A stretch of DNA of 64,000 nucleotides from CAYYFX01 sp964571855 (GTDB lineage Bacteria > ARS69), in assembly GCA_964571855.1 (NCBI GenBank), contig CAZNDO010000017.1:19788-83787 (forward strand), given 5' to 3'. Under the pieces are notes generated by a model. It was not told the DNA's origin, did no database searches, and worked only from the letters and a program-made list of their open reading frames with translations. Made by a program: the position numbers and the translations under genes. Positions 42,469 through 50,818 of the stretch are shown in pieces; positions within the stretch are counted from its first letter, which is position 1, and each line of letters starts with the position of its first letter.

Positions 42469-43602
42469 CTACGGACTCCCTCCCGCAATCCGCTTCCAGA
42501 CTTTGTCGCCTACATCAGCAGCCGCTTGCGGGAAGTTCCGGATCGGGTCCACACGACCGCTGAAGGTCACGTTCCCTTCGAGTCCGCAGAAGCACTTGCC
42601 GCACGCCTCGGTCAGCTTGCCGCTGCGGATCCGTTCGCGAAGCGGATGGGGCTCATTGAGGACTTCGTGCACGCTCTTCCGCTTCACGGAGTCCTCGGTC
42701 GGCAGGATGGCACAGATCGACACACGGCCGTCGTGCCCCAGGGAGATCCGCTCGCACGCTACCAGGCAGTAGAACTTGTTCACGAGGCCGTCGTAGCTCG
42801 GTCGGCCGGCGGCGCGGTTCCGGAAGTAGCGGCCGATCCAACGCAGGAGTTCGCCGGCGTTGGTCGCCAACCCGAACTCCCGGGCCCGGCCCACGGCGCG
42901 CCGGAGGGTCCGCTCCAGTTCGGGCACTTCTTCCGGGATCAGGAGCAGTTCCGGCTTCCCGACCTTCGCCGTGAGAGGCGGGTAGTTCGGGGCGTCGGTG
43001 ACCGGCTGGAAACCGACGGACGTGAACCCGTGCTCGGCCGCCAGGGGCACCAGCTCGTCCACCCGGCGGAAGTTCAGCCGGGTGATCACCGCCCTCAGGT
43101 TCCGCCGGGTGCGGCGCAGGCGCGCCAGCGCGGCCAGCGTCTCCCGGGCCATCCGGTTCGCGTGCGGGCTGTTGCGGATCGCGTTGTGCTCTTCGGGAAC
43201 GACGGAGTCCAGCGACAGGTCGATCTCCGCCACGTGCTGGTCCAGAACGGCCAGACGGGCGTCATCGAACGCGCGGGGAACCGATCCGCTCGTGATGGTG
43301 GAGACCCGGAGCCCGGCGCGCGCGAAGCCGATAAGCACTTCCGAAATGTCCCGCCGGACGAAGGGCTCCCCACCGCCGACGAACACACCCTGCACGCCTT
43401 CTCGGGCGATGTCATCCGCCAGGACCCGCAACTCCTCGGTCGTCCAGTCCTTGTGGTGATCCAGGGACCGGCACTCGCACATCAGGCAGTCCAGCGGGCA
43501 GCGGCCGGTCACGTTCAGGTCGACGACCCGGATTCGCGTCCGGCCGGCGCGGTAGTCGCGGATGGTGGCGAGGTTCTCGGCCACCGCGGCAAGAAGTCCC
43601 AT
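42469..43602 (-). CDS. Radical SAM protein with SPASM-like C-terminus
   Basis: Protein of 377 residues. The radical SAM cluster motif is CPLDCLMC (Cys35, Cys39, Cys42), followed by the SAM-binding GGGEPF motif (FVGGGEPFVRRD). The C-terminal part has the cluster cysteines of SPASM-type enzymes (FYCLVACERI, VSICAIL, CGKCFCG). Such enzymes modify peptides or activate sulfatases and other partner proteins. The ATG has AGGGGACAT upstream. It is divergent from the transglutaminase-like gene 75 bases away, so a shared promoter region is likely. The substrate is unknown. Confidence 0.9.
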   Translation of the reverse strand: MGLLAAVAENLATIRDYRAGRTRIRVVDLNVTGRCPLDCLMCECRSLDHHKDWTTEELRVLADDIAREGVQGVFVGGGEPFVRRDISEVLIGFARAGLRVSTITSGSVPRAFDDARLAVLDQHVAEIDLSLDSVVPEEHNAIRNSPHANRMARETLAALARLRRTRRNLRAVITRLNFRRVDELVPLAAEHGFTSVGFQPVTDAPNYPPLTAKVGKPELLLIPEEVPELERTLRRAVGRAREFGLATNAGELLRWIGRYFRNRAAGRPSYDGLVNKFYCLVACERISLGHDGRVSICAILPTEDSVKRKSVHEVLNEPHPLRERIRSGKLTEACGKCFCGLEGNVTFSGRVDPIRNFPQAAADVGDKVWKRIAGGSP

Positions 43603-43677
43603 TCCCGATGTCCCCTCCGGCAGTCGATGCGAGGCGCATCCTACGTTACATTGGTCTCCGACTCAACGGGGGCGCGC

Positions 43678-44982
43678 ATGCATCGGGGATTGAAGACGGG
43701 GCGTGCGGTGCGCGTCGTGTGCGGCGCCGGGGTGTTCCTCGCCGCCGCGGCCGGGGCCGGGGCGACGTACTACGGGAAGGGTCCTCTGCCCCTGGCGTCC
43801 GATGCCGCCCGGTTCGGGGGATCGGCCGTCGCCCGACTGCTGTACGCCGGAGACCTCCGGCAGGCCCGGACGCTCTCCGCGGCGTACGTCGTTGGGGTTC
43901 CGCGGTCGTCGCCGGGGGCTCCCGCGGAAACCTGGGCGGCGGCGGCCCGAACCGCGCCCCGGCTGGCCTTCGACGCGCGCAGCGCCGGCCTGGTCAGCCT
44001 CCCGTCCCATGCCTTCGTCTACGAGTCACCGGACAGCCCGTTCCTGGCGAGGCTTCGCGAGGACCAGGGCTTGGACGAGGTGATCGCCGGGCACTCCGAT
44101 GAGTACGAGGCGCAGCTCGCCCTCGGGCGGTGGGCAGGAACGCGCTTCCCCCACCGGATGGATGTGCGCCCCCCGGATTATCCCTGGTTCGACCCCGTGC
44201 TCCTGCTTGATGCCTCCGCCCGGGGCGAAGCCTACTGGTGCGAGATCGCCGCGCGCCTGACGGTGTACGCCGCCGCGTCCGTGGGATGGCCCGCCCGGAT
44301 TGCCGTGGTCTCGCGCGTCGGGGGCTCGCCCTACGACCACGCCGTCGCGGAGCTGTGGTCCAACCAGTTCCGGAAGTGGTACGTCCTCGACACGGACTAC
44401 AACCACGTGTTCGAGGTGGAAGGACGCCCGCTGTCCGCCTTCGAGCTGTGCCACGCGGGGCCGGAGCTTGCGGCGGCGGGGAAGCTCTCCCTGCGGCGAT
44501 TCGCTCCGGTCAAGGAAGGTGTGGATCCGACGCGGGACCAGATCCCTTACTTCGCCTACGTCCACGTGGACCTCCGGAACGACTGGCTCTCCAGGCGCCT
44601 CCGCCCCGGAAGTCCCGCCGGCGGGGACCGGAACACCCTCTGGACCCGCCGGGAGGGCACGCCGGACCTCCTGACGTTCCGGCAACGGGAGGACGAACAG
44701 GACGCATTCGACTGGCCCGTGAACTCCGTGGAGCTCCGCGCGCTCGCCGCCACGGACTCTCCCGGTGGGTCGGTGACGATCCGCCTGGGCTTCCGCGCGT
44801 ACGCCCCGTACTTCGAGGGATTCGCCCTGTCCGTGGACCACGGGGACTGGGCACGAGTGGACGGTGCGGTCCGGGAGGTCGTCCTCGCCCCCGGTACCCA
44901 CGAGGTGGCGGCGCGGGTGCTCACGCGCGGGGGACCAGGCCCTCCCGCCTCGGTTCGACTGGAGGTCCGCCCGGGGTCATGA
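43678..44982 (+). CDS. Membrane-anchored or exported transglutaminase-like protein
   Basis: Protein of 434 residues. An N-terminal hydrophobic stretch (residues 11-30, VRVVCGAGVFLAAAAGAGAT) is a signal or anchor. The transglutaminase-like triad is in order: Cys188 in EAYWCEIAARL, His221 in YDHAVAEL and Asp238 in YVLDTDYN. The C-terminal 100 residues form a beta-rich domain. Transglutaminase folds act as cross-linking enzymes or as proteases. It is divergent from one radical SAM gene and converges on a second, whose end it overlaps by 62 bases, so the three may form a modification cluster. The ATG has GGGGGC upstream. Confidence 0.78.
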   Translation: MHRGLKTGRAVRVVCGAGVFLAAAAGAGATYYGKGPLPLASDAARFGGSAVARLLYAGDLRQARTLSAAYVVGVPRSSPGAPAETWAAAARTAPRLAFDARSAGLVSLPSHAFVYESPDSPFLARLREDQGLDEVIAGHSDEYEAQLALGRWAGTRFPHRMDVRPPDYPWFDPVLLLDASARGEAYWCEIAARLTVYAAASVGWPARIAVVSRVGGSPYDHAVAELWSNQFRKWYVLDTDYNHVFEVEGRPLSAFELCHAGPELAAAGKLSLRRFAPVKEGVDPTRDQIPYFAYVHVDLRNDWLSRRLRPGSPAGGDRNTLWTRREGTPDLLTFRQREDEQDAFDWPVNSVELRALAATDSPGGSVTIRLGFRAYAPYFEGFALSVDHGDWARVDGAVREVVLAPGTHEVAARVLTRGGPGPPASVRLEVRPGS

Positions 44983-46039
44983 CGTCGGCGGGAACCTCGG
45001 GGAAGGGCGGTTCCCACCCACCGTGCGCGGGCGGTCGAGCGGCCGGGTCCATCGCCGGATTGGCCTCGCCCAGGTGCCACTGCCGCCAGAAGTTCGTGGT
45101 CTTGTCCACGTGGCAGTCGTCGCACCGGGGTGGTCCCTGACGGTTGTTCTCCCGTCGGAGGCGGTAGGCAGGTCCGTTCCAGATCTCCTCCACGTCCTGC
45201 TTCAGGACGGTGCCCAGCGCCTCCCTGGGTGACCACTCGTTGCAGCACGGAAAGACATCGCCGTTGAAGTTGACGGCCATGAACTGCCAGAGGTAGTGGC
45301 AGCGTGATCCGATGTCCCGGTGGATCCGGTGGCCCCCACGCCACGCCGTCCCCACCGGCTTCCACTTCGCCTCGAGCCCCTTCGGAGTGTAGATCTCGAT
45401 GACCGAGAAGTCCGCCTCATAGGACTCCGCCAGCGCCTGGGCCGCGGGCACCTCGTGCTCGTTGTACCGGTGCACGATCATCTTCCACGTGATCCGCGGG
45501 TTCCGGGCCTTGCGGGAGCGCTGGACGGCACGAAGCGTGTCCAGGTTCCGGAGGACGGTGGCGAGCTTCCCGCGGCGCCGGAAGATCTCGTACGTGCGCT
45601 GCGAAGCGCCGTCGATGGACAGCTGCAGCCGGTTCAGGTCGGAAGACACGAGCCGCTCGGCAAGGTCGCGGTCGAAGTGCTCCACGGAGAAGTTCGACTG
45701 GACGAGCACGTCGATGCGGCGGCGCCTGGCGAGGGCGATGATGTCGCAGAGATCCGGGTTCAGGAACGGTTCTCCCCACATGGAGAGATTCAGGTGCACG
45801 GCCGCCGGGAATCGGTCCAACACCTCGCGCGCGGCATCGAGCGTGAGGAAGCCGCGGGGGATTCCCGGCTCCCGGAAGGTCGTGGCGCAGAGCGGGCAGC
45901 GGAGATTGCAGGCGTTGCCCGGCTCCAGGGCGATGGCGAAGGGGCGGCCCATCACGACGGGGTTGCGGAGGAGGCGTTCCTGGAGCTGGACCAGGCGCTT
46001 GTTGAGGAGGCGGAGAGGGTACGGCCACGGGTGCGGCAT
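44921..46039 (-). CDS. Radical SAM/SPASM protein
   Basis: Protein of 372 residues. The motif CNLRCPLC (Cys44, Cys48, Cys51) and the SAM-binding LSMWGEPFL are clear. The SPASM cysteines follow late (RCHYLWQFM, VFPCCNEW, RCDDCHVD), including the GDVFPC pattern typical of SPASM domains. This class installs thioether or carbon bonds in peptides or matures enzymes. Its stop overlaps the end of the transglutaminase-like gene (converging). No precursor peptide gene is visible within a few hundred bases. Confidence 0.92.
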   Translation of the reverse strand: MPHPWPYPLRLLNKRLVQLQERLLRNPVVMGRPFAIALEPGNACNLRCPLCATTFREPGIPRGFLTLDAAREVLDRFPAAVHLNLSMWGEPFLNPDLCDIIALARRRRIDVLVQSNFSVEHFDRDLAERLVSSDLNRLQLSIDGASQRTYEIFRRRGKLATVLRNLDTLRAVQRSRKARNPRITWKMIVHRYNEHEVPAAQALAESYEADFSVIEIYTPKGLEAKWKPVGTAWRGGHRIHRDIGSRCHYLWQFMAVNFNGDVFPCCNEWSPREALGTVLKQDVEEIWNGPAYRLRRENNRQGPPRCDDCHVDKTTNFWRQWHLGEANPAMDPAARPPAHGGWEPPFPEVPADVMTPGGPPVEPRREGLVPRA

Positions 46040-46174
46040 GCGCGGGCGGTCCGGGACTGGGGGTGCAACGCGTGATGTGGGAGGCAGGATACTCGAGCAC
46101 GCCGATGGTTGGAACGCCGGCGTTGACCTCGGACCGTGGGGACGGCTGGCGCCCCCACGGTCGCGAGGGGCGAT

Positions 46175-48592
46175 CTACCGCGTCACGAGCATGCTGCGGC
46201 TCCGTTCGAGTCCTGCGGCGGCCACGCGACAGACATAGACGCCGCTCGCAAGGGGGTGCCCGTGCTCATCCACGGCATCGAATCGCACGTCGTGCCAGCC
46301 TGCCGGCTGATCCGTAAGGGTCCGGGTCCACACCCGTCGTCCGCGTACGTCGAACACGGAGAGCACGACGTCCGACGCGCGAGCGAGCCCGAAGCGAAGG
46401 GTGGTCGTTGCCCGGAACGGATTGGGAGCGTTGGGGAGAAGTGCCATGGCGGCTGTCGCGAGCAGGTCCTGTGCGCTCGTGGATCCCGCGACGAAGGCCT
46501 CCGGCGAGGGAGGGCTCTCGTTGCCGTGCACGTCAACGGCAGTCACGACGTAGTGATACGCCACTCCCGGGATGGGACTCGCGTCCACGAAGACGGTGTC
46601 TGTCGTCGCCCCCAGGAAGGACTGGCTATCCGGAACGACCCCTGGTTGCTTCGAGCGATACACCGCGTAGTCCCGGAGGTCGGCCGCGATGGAAGGCACC
46701 CAGGCGAGCCGCACGCCCGCCGGGACGCTCCGCTCCGCCTCGAGCATCGATGGCGCCACAGGCGCCAGATTGTCGACGGAGTAGCCGCTGTCCGGATCCG
46801 ACGGCCAGAAGGTCCCGGCGCTCGTCGTGTGCGCAATGACCAGGAAGTAGTGCATGGCCGGCGACGCCGCCGTGGAGTCGCTTCGGGTCTCGACCGTGTA
46901 GCTGTACGCGGGAAAGTAGATCGCGTCCTGCTCCCCGATCCACTCCCAGTAGAAGTCCCCGCGTGGAGTCGACTGGATCCACGTCGCCGAACCACGGAAC
47001 CCCTGGCGGAGATCCGTCGGGTCAACAAGGCGCCCGGTCACCGTGCCCCCCGCACCCGCCTCCACGGGGCGGGTGGCACGCCAGATCGAGTAGTGCTCAA
47101 TGGCGCGATCGTCCACGTCCCTCTGGCTCGCCAGCCAATCGAGAGCGACCTTGCCCCCTTCGTCGCCCCGGACATCCGCCGCCAGGTCGATCGTCGGTTC
47201 GGGGCGGCCCCAGTAGCCGTGGCGCGGTTCGATACGCTGCGCGAAGACGTCGCGCGCGACGTTGGATCGACCGTCGTCCCACGCCACGATGGCCCCGCCC
47301 GTCCCGTCCAGGACGATGCTGGGTGTGTGCTGGGCGTAGGGCGCCGCACACACTGACACGTAGGTTGAACCACCGATCCACCCGACTCTCCCCGTGGCGT
47401 CCACATGGCTGGCGCGGATGTCCGAGGCTCCCGTGGCATCGTACTCCCACGTGACGTAGGCGCCACCCTGGCCATCAGCGACGATCGCAGGCCACATGTC
47501 GTAGGGGTATCCGGTGTCGCTCAGGAGCACTCCCTGGGTCTCCCACTGGGGCACTCCGGACTCGTTAACCCGCTGGACATAGATGTCCGGATACGAGTTC
47601 GTGGTGCGTGTGTCCTCCCACGCGATGATCGCGCCGCCCGCCGCATCGGTCACGGTCACGGGATTCCGCTGATCGTATTGGGCGGAACACACGGCGACCC
47701 CATTGGCGGCCCACTGCGACAGGCCGCTCGCATCGAATCGGTCGCCGTAGATGTCCAGCGGCCCGCTGCGACGGTCCTCCCAGAAGAAGATCGCTCCTCC
47801 CACACCGTCCGCGAGAACCTGGGGATGCCACTGGTCATTGCTCGCTACGCAGACGGCTACACCGTTCGCCGCCCACATCGGGGAGCCCGCCGCATTGACC
47901 CGTCTCGCATAGACGTCCAGCCCTGATCGGTAGTCCTCCCAGACGACGATCGATCCGCCCGACCCGTCCGGCGCCACCTTCGCGCCCCGCTGCTCGCCAC
48001 CCGACAGGCACACGGCCACGCCGTTGGAAGTCCATGAAGGCACGCCGTCCTGGCCCAATCGTGCAGCGTAGATGTCGGCGTTGCCGCTGCGCGTGTCTTC
48101 CCACGCGAGGAGGAACCCGCTTCCGCCATCTCCAAAGAGCGCCGGGTTCGTCTGCTCTCCGGCAGCTGTACACACCGGAACTCCATCGCTGATCCACATC
48201 GGCACGCCGTCCCCGCCTAGACGTTGTGCATAGATGTCGTTTGTGCCGTTCCGGTAGTCGTGCCACGCGATCACGGCGCCGCCCGCCCCGTCGGACACGG
48301 CCACGACGCTATCCTGCTGGTTCGTCGCGAGGCACACGGGCACGCCGTTCGTCGCCCAGAGCGGCTCTCCCAGCGCCGTCACGCGCTGTGCGAAGATGTC
48401 CCAGTGGCTGCCATTGCGGAAGTCTCTCCAGATGACGATCGCGCCTCCGGCCCCGTCACTGACCGACTTCGCGGACTGCTGGTCGCCGGCTGCGCGCCCG
48501 AGCCCCGTCCCGTTGAACACCCATTCCGCATCTGCAACCGTCGTTATCGCGCACGCCACAATCACTGCAATGGCCACTGTCGCCACTCGCAT
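46175..48592 (-). CDS. Secreted protein with eight WxDxRxG repeats, FnIII-like and FlgD-like domains
   Basis: Protein of 805 residues. Signal peptide to about ADAEW. Residues about 25-450 hold eight repeats of about 54 residues with the pattern NGVxVC.....Q..P...DG.GGAI..W.D.R.G..DIYAQRV; two Cys of each repeat are often kept. They probably form an eight-bladed beta-propeller. A fibronectin-III-like domain (APVAPSMLEAERSVPAGVRL, HYVVTAVDVHGNE) and a FlgD-like Ig end (LSVFDVRGRRVWTRTL, GVYVCRVAAAG) follow. ATG 48592 has AGGAG upstream. Its role, probably adhesion or ligand binding at the surface, is unknown. Confidence 0.82.
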   Translation of the reverse strand: MRVATVAIAVIVACAITTVADAEWVFNGTGLGRAAGDQQSAKSVSDGAGGAIVIWRDFRNGSHWDIFAQRVTALGEPLWATNGVPVCLATNQQDSVVAVSDGAGGAVIAWHDYRNGTNDIYAQRLGGDGVPMWISDGVPVCTAAGEQTNPALFGDGGSGFLLAWEDTRSGNADIYAARLGQDGVPSWTSNGVAVCLSGGEQRGAKVAPDGSGGSIVVWEDYRSGLDVYARRVNAAGSPMWAANGVAVCVASNDQWHPQVLADGVGGAIFFWEDRRSGPLDIYGDRFDASGLSQWAANGVAVCSAQYDQRNPVTVTDAAGGAIIAWEDTRTTNSYPDIYVQRVNESGVPQWETQGVLLSDTGYPYDMWPAIVADGQGGAYVTWEYDATGASDIRASHVDATGRVGWIGGSTYVSVCAAPYAQHTPSIVLDGTGGAIVAWDDGRSNVARDVFAQRIEPRHGYWGRPEPTIDLAADVRGDEGGKVALDWLASQRDVDDRAIEHYSIWRATRPVEAGAGGTVTGRLVDPTDLRQGFRGSATWIQSTPRGDFYWEWIGEQDAIYFPAYSYTVETRSDSTAASPAMHYFLVIAHTTSAGTFWPSDPDSGYSVDNLAPVAPSMLEAERSVPAGVRLAWVPSIAADLRDYAVYRSKQPGVVPDSQSFLGATTDTVFVDASPIPGVAYHYVVTAVDVHGNESPPSPEAFVAGSTSAQDLLATAAMALLPNAPNPFRATTTLRFGLARASDVVLSVFDVRGRRVWTRTLTDQPAGWHDVRFDAVDEHGHPLASGVYVCRVAAAGLERSRSMLVTR

Positions 48593-48708
48593 GGCACACT
48601 CTCCTGTCGGCCCGCCACGGACCACCTGAACGCGTACGTGCGGCGCCAGATTACTTGGGCGTGTCTTCGGGCGCCATGTCTGTCTGCCGAATTCTGATGC
48701 GCTCAGTC

Positions 48709-48722
48709 CTGACAATTGTCAG
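48709..48722. promoter_or_regulatory. Perfect 14-bp palindrome between the glycosyltransferase end and the repeat-protein gene
   Basis: CTGACAATTGTCAG reads the same on both strands. It overlaps the stop codon of the glycosyltransferase gene and lies 117 bases upstream of the repeat-protein start, so it could be an operator for that gene. A transcription factor site is more likely than a terminator because the stem has no loop. Confidence 0.4.
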
Positions 48723-50002
48723 ACCCGCGTACCGGCGACATCTGCGTCCGGAGTCTGCAAGAGCGAGATCTCTTCGAGTGGCGTCTCCGCGGCTCTCGCG
48801 GGCACTGGGGTCGCCATGGCATCCGCTGGCGCTTCCCGCTCGCGATCGTCTTCCTGGTCTCCTCCCAACAACGCGTGGACGTGCGAGATCGCCTTCGTCC
48901 AGTCGAACCGATGCTGGACCCACTCCCGCCCGGCCGCGCCAAGGCGGGCCCGCCGGGTCCCGTCGGCCAGCAACGCGACGATCGCCTGATCCAGCGGCGA
49001 CGGCCCGCTGCAGTCCACGACCATCCCCGTCTCCCCCGCCCGCATCGTCTCCGCCGTCCCCCCCGACGCCCCCGCCACCACCGCCTTCCCGCACGCCTGC
49101 GCCTCCAGGAGCACGATCCCGAAGCCCTCGATGTCCCGCCCGACGGTCCGGTTCGGCAGCACGAAGAGGTCGCACTGCTGGTGGCACCGGAGCAAGGTGT
49201 CGTCGTCCACGTCGCCGAGGAACTGCACGTTCGCGCCCAGTCCCAGGCTCCGCGTGAGCGCCATCAGGCTCTCCCGCTCCTCCCCGTCGCCGACGATCGC
49301 GTACAGCACATCCGGGAACCGCTCCCGGACCTTGGGCAGCGCGCGGATCAGCATGTCGTGGCCCTTGCGCTTCTGGAGGCGGCCGACGGTCAGGATCACC
49401 GGGCCGTCCCAGCCGAGGCGCCAGCGGAGCGCCGGGTCCCGCGGGGCGGGAACGAACCGGGACGCGTCCACGCCCGGGTGCAGCACGTGGAGCTTCCGCG
49501 ACGGCATCCTCCACGTCGCCGCCACGAGGCGCGCCGTGTTCTCGCTGTTGCAGATCAGCCGCTCGGCGCCCGTGAACACGTGGTGGACCATCCAGCTCAG
49601 CTCGCGGCTCGTGGCGGCGGTCTCCGCGTCCTCGCCGTGGACGAAGCAGTCGTACGGCGGGCCTCCGGCGAAGCGGAGCACACGGGCCGCCCATCCCTCG
49701 GGAAGGCAGCGGGCGCAGTGGATCCGGGTCACGTCCTCGCGGCGGACGAGATGGCGGAGCGTGCGCACGGTGCGCTCGTAGTACCGCAGCGCCGAGAGGT
49801 TCCGCAGATCCCAGCGGTCGGAGTGCAGTGGGAAGCGCCGCACGTCGAGGTCGTGCGCGGCGTCGAACGCCTGCTGGTCCGGGTGCGTGCCCACGGCCAG
49901 GACGTACCGGTCACGCGGCAGTCGGCTGTAGAGGTCGAAGAACCAACGGCCGCTGCCGCCCTTCGCGGGCGGGAAGTTCTCGCTGAGCAACAGGGTCTTC
50001 AT
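48719..50002 (-). CDS. Glycosyltransferase of the GT4 (GT-B) family
   Basis: Protein of 427 residues. It has the N-terminal GT-B start (LLLSENFPPAKGGSGRWFFDL) and the C-terminal donor site of GT4 enzymes: LTVGRLQKRKGHDMLIRALP, FLGDVDDDTLLRCHQQCDLFVLPN and the E-x7-E motif in EGFGIVLLEAQACGKAVVA. It should transfer a sugar from a nucleotide donor onto a glycan or lipid. No polysaccharide cluster is adjacent, so the acceptor is unknown. The ATG at 50002 follows AAGGGGGC. The last 35 residues are polar and probably disordered. Confidence 0.9.
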   Translation of the reverse strand: MKTLLLSENFPPAKGGSGRWFFDLYSRLPRDRYVLAVGTHPDQQAFDAAHDLDVRRFPLHSDRWDLRNLSALRYYERTVRTLRHLVRREDVTRIHCARCLPEGWAARVLRFAGGPPYDCFVHGEDAETAATSRELSWMVHHVFTGAERLICNSENTARLVAATWRMPSRKLHVLHPGVDASRFVPAPRDPALRWRLGWDGPVILTVGRLQKRKGHDMLIRALPKVRERFPDVLYAIVGDGEERESLMALTRSLGLGANVQFLGDVDDDTLLRCHQQCDLFVLPNRTVGRDIEGFGIVLLEAQACGKAVVAGASGGTAETMRAGETGMVVDCSGPSPLDQAIVALLADGTRRARLGAAGREWVQHRFDWTKAISHVHALLGGDQEDDREREAPADAMATPVPARAAETPLEEISLLQTPDADVAGTRV

Positions 50003-50237
50003 GGCGCCCCCTTGCGGCTGGACGGCGATGAGGAAGCGACGCCGTCCGTAAGTCAGCCGCCGCGCCGGGGGCGCGACCTGCGAGGAGCCGCGACGACCGC
50101 CGAGGCCGGCACCGGGGCCGGACGGGGTCGCCGTGGCTGCGACGGGGGGATCGTGGGGGGGGCGGGCCCTCCACATCAAGCGGATTGTTACCTGGGCCGA
50201 TGACTTTCTGCAGTGCGGCGCAAGGCCCGCCGCGGGG

Positions 50238-50807
50238 TCAGGGCCCCGCGACGAGTCGGCTGGCCGGAAGGCGCGACTCCCGCAGCAGGAGGTCGCCGGC
50301 GGCCCGGACCGACCGTCCCTCCAACCCCAGGAGCAGGAACGCCGCATGGGACCGGTACGCGAATCCACGGATCCCTGCCCCGGACAGGGACTCCAGCTTC
50401 CCGGCGAGCTCCTCCGCTTCCCTCCCCCGCTGCAGGCTCTGGTCGAACACGAGCGCCAGCGCGTCCGGCTGGCCGTCGAGGATCCCGTTCACCTCGGCCG
50501 CGAAGACGTACGCGCAGCCGCGGCGCCCCCGAAGCTCCTGCAGCCGGAGGCCGGTGTCCGGGTCCAGGAACACGTGCCCCTTCCATGCCCGGGCCGGCTC
50601 GAAGAAAGCGTGCCGATCCGTGCGGGGCTCGAGGGCCGCAGTGGACAGCAGCGGAACGCCCAGTAATCGCGAGAACGCCGTCGCATCGTCCGGTGTCACC
50701 GGCTCCGTGAACATCGGGTGCGCCGCCCAGGCGCCCAGCGGAGCAAGCCATCGCAGCAGGCTCTGCTTGACGATGTCGTACGAGTCGCCGAAGTAGCGGA
50801 CGTGCAC
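50238..50807 (-). CDS. Conserved-looking protein of unknown function next to the DUF2075 gene
   Basis: Protein of 189 residues beginning at a GTG (50807) with MHVRYFGDSYDIVKQSLLRW. It has no signal peptide or membrane segment and no domain I can name; HPMFTEP, FLDPDTGL and YAYVFAAEVNG-like segments (YVFAAEVNGIL) suggest an alpha/beta fold. The open frame reaches much further upstream but would cover the DUF2075 gene, so a shorter start is chosen; a GGGGAC lies before it. It begins 11 bases after the DUF2075 stop, so it probably belongs to the same operon. Confidence 0.65.
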   Translation of the reverse strand: MHVRYFGDSYDIVKQSLLRWLAPLGAWAAHPMFTEPVTPDDATAFSRLLGVPLLSTAALEPRTDRHAFFEPARAWKGHVFLDPDTGLRLQELRGRRGCAYVFAAEVNGILDGQPDALALVFDQSLQRGREAEELAGKLESLSGAGIRGFAYRSHAAFLLLGLEGRSVRAAGDLLLRESRLPASRLVAGP

Positions 50808-50818
50808 GGCCGTCCCCG

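Noticed and set aside
42184..43677. Long upstream extension of the transglutaminase-like frame
   Set aside because: It is antisense to the radical SAM gene and lacks domain sequence; a signal peptide and ribosome site mark the start at 43678.
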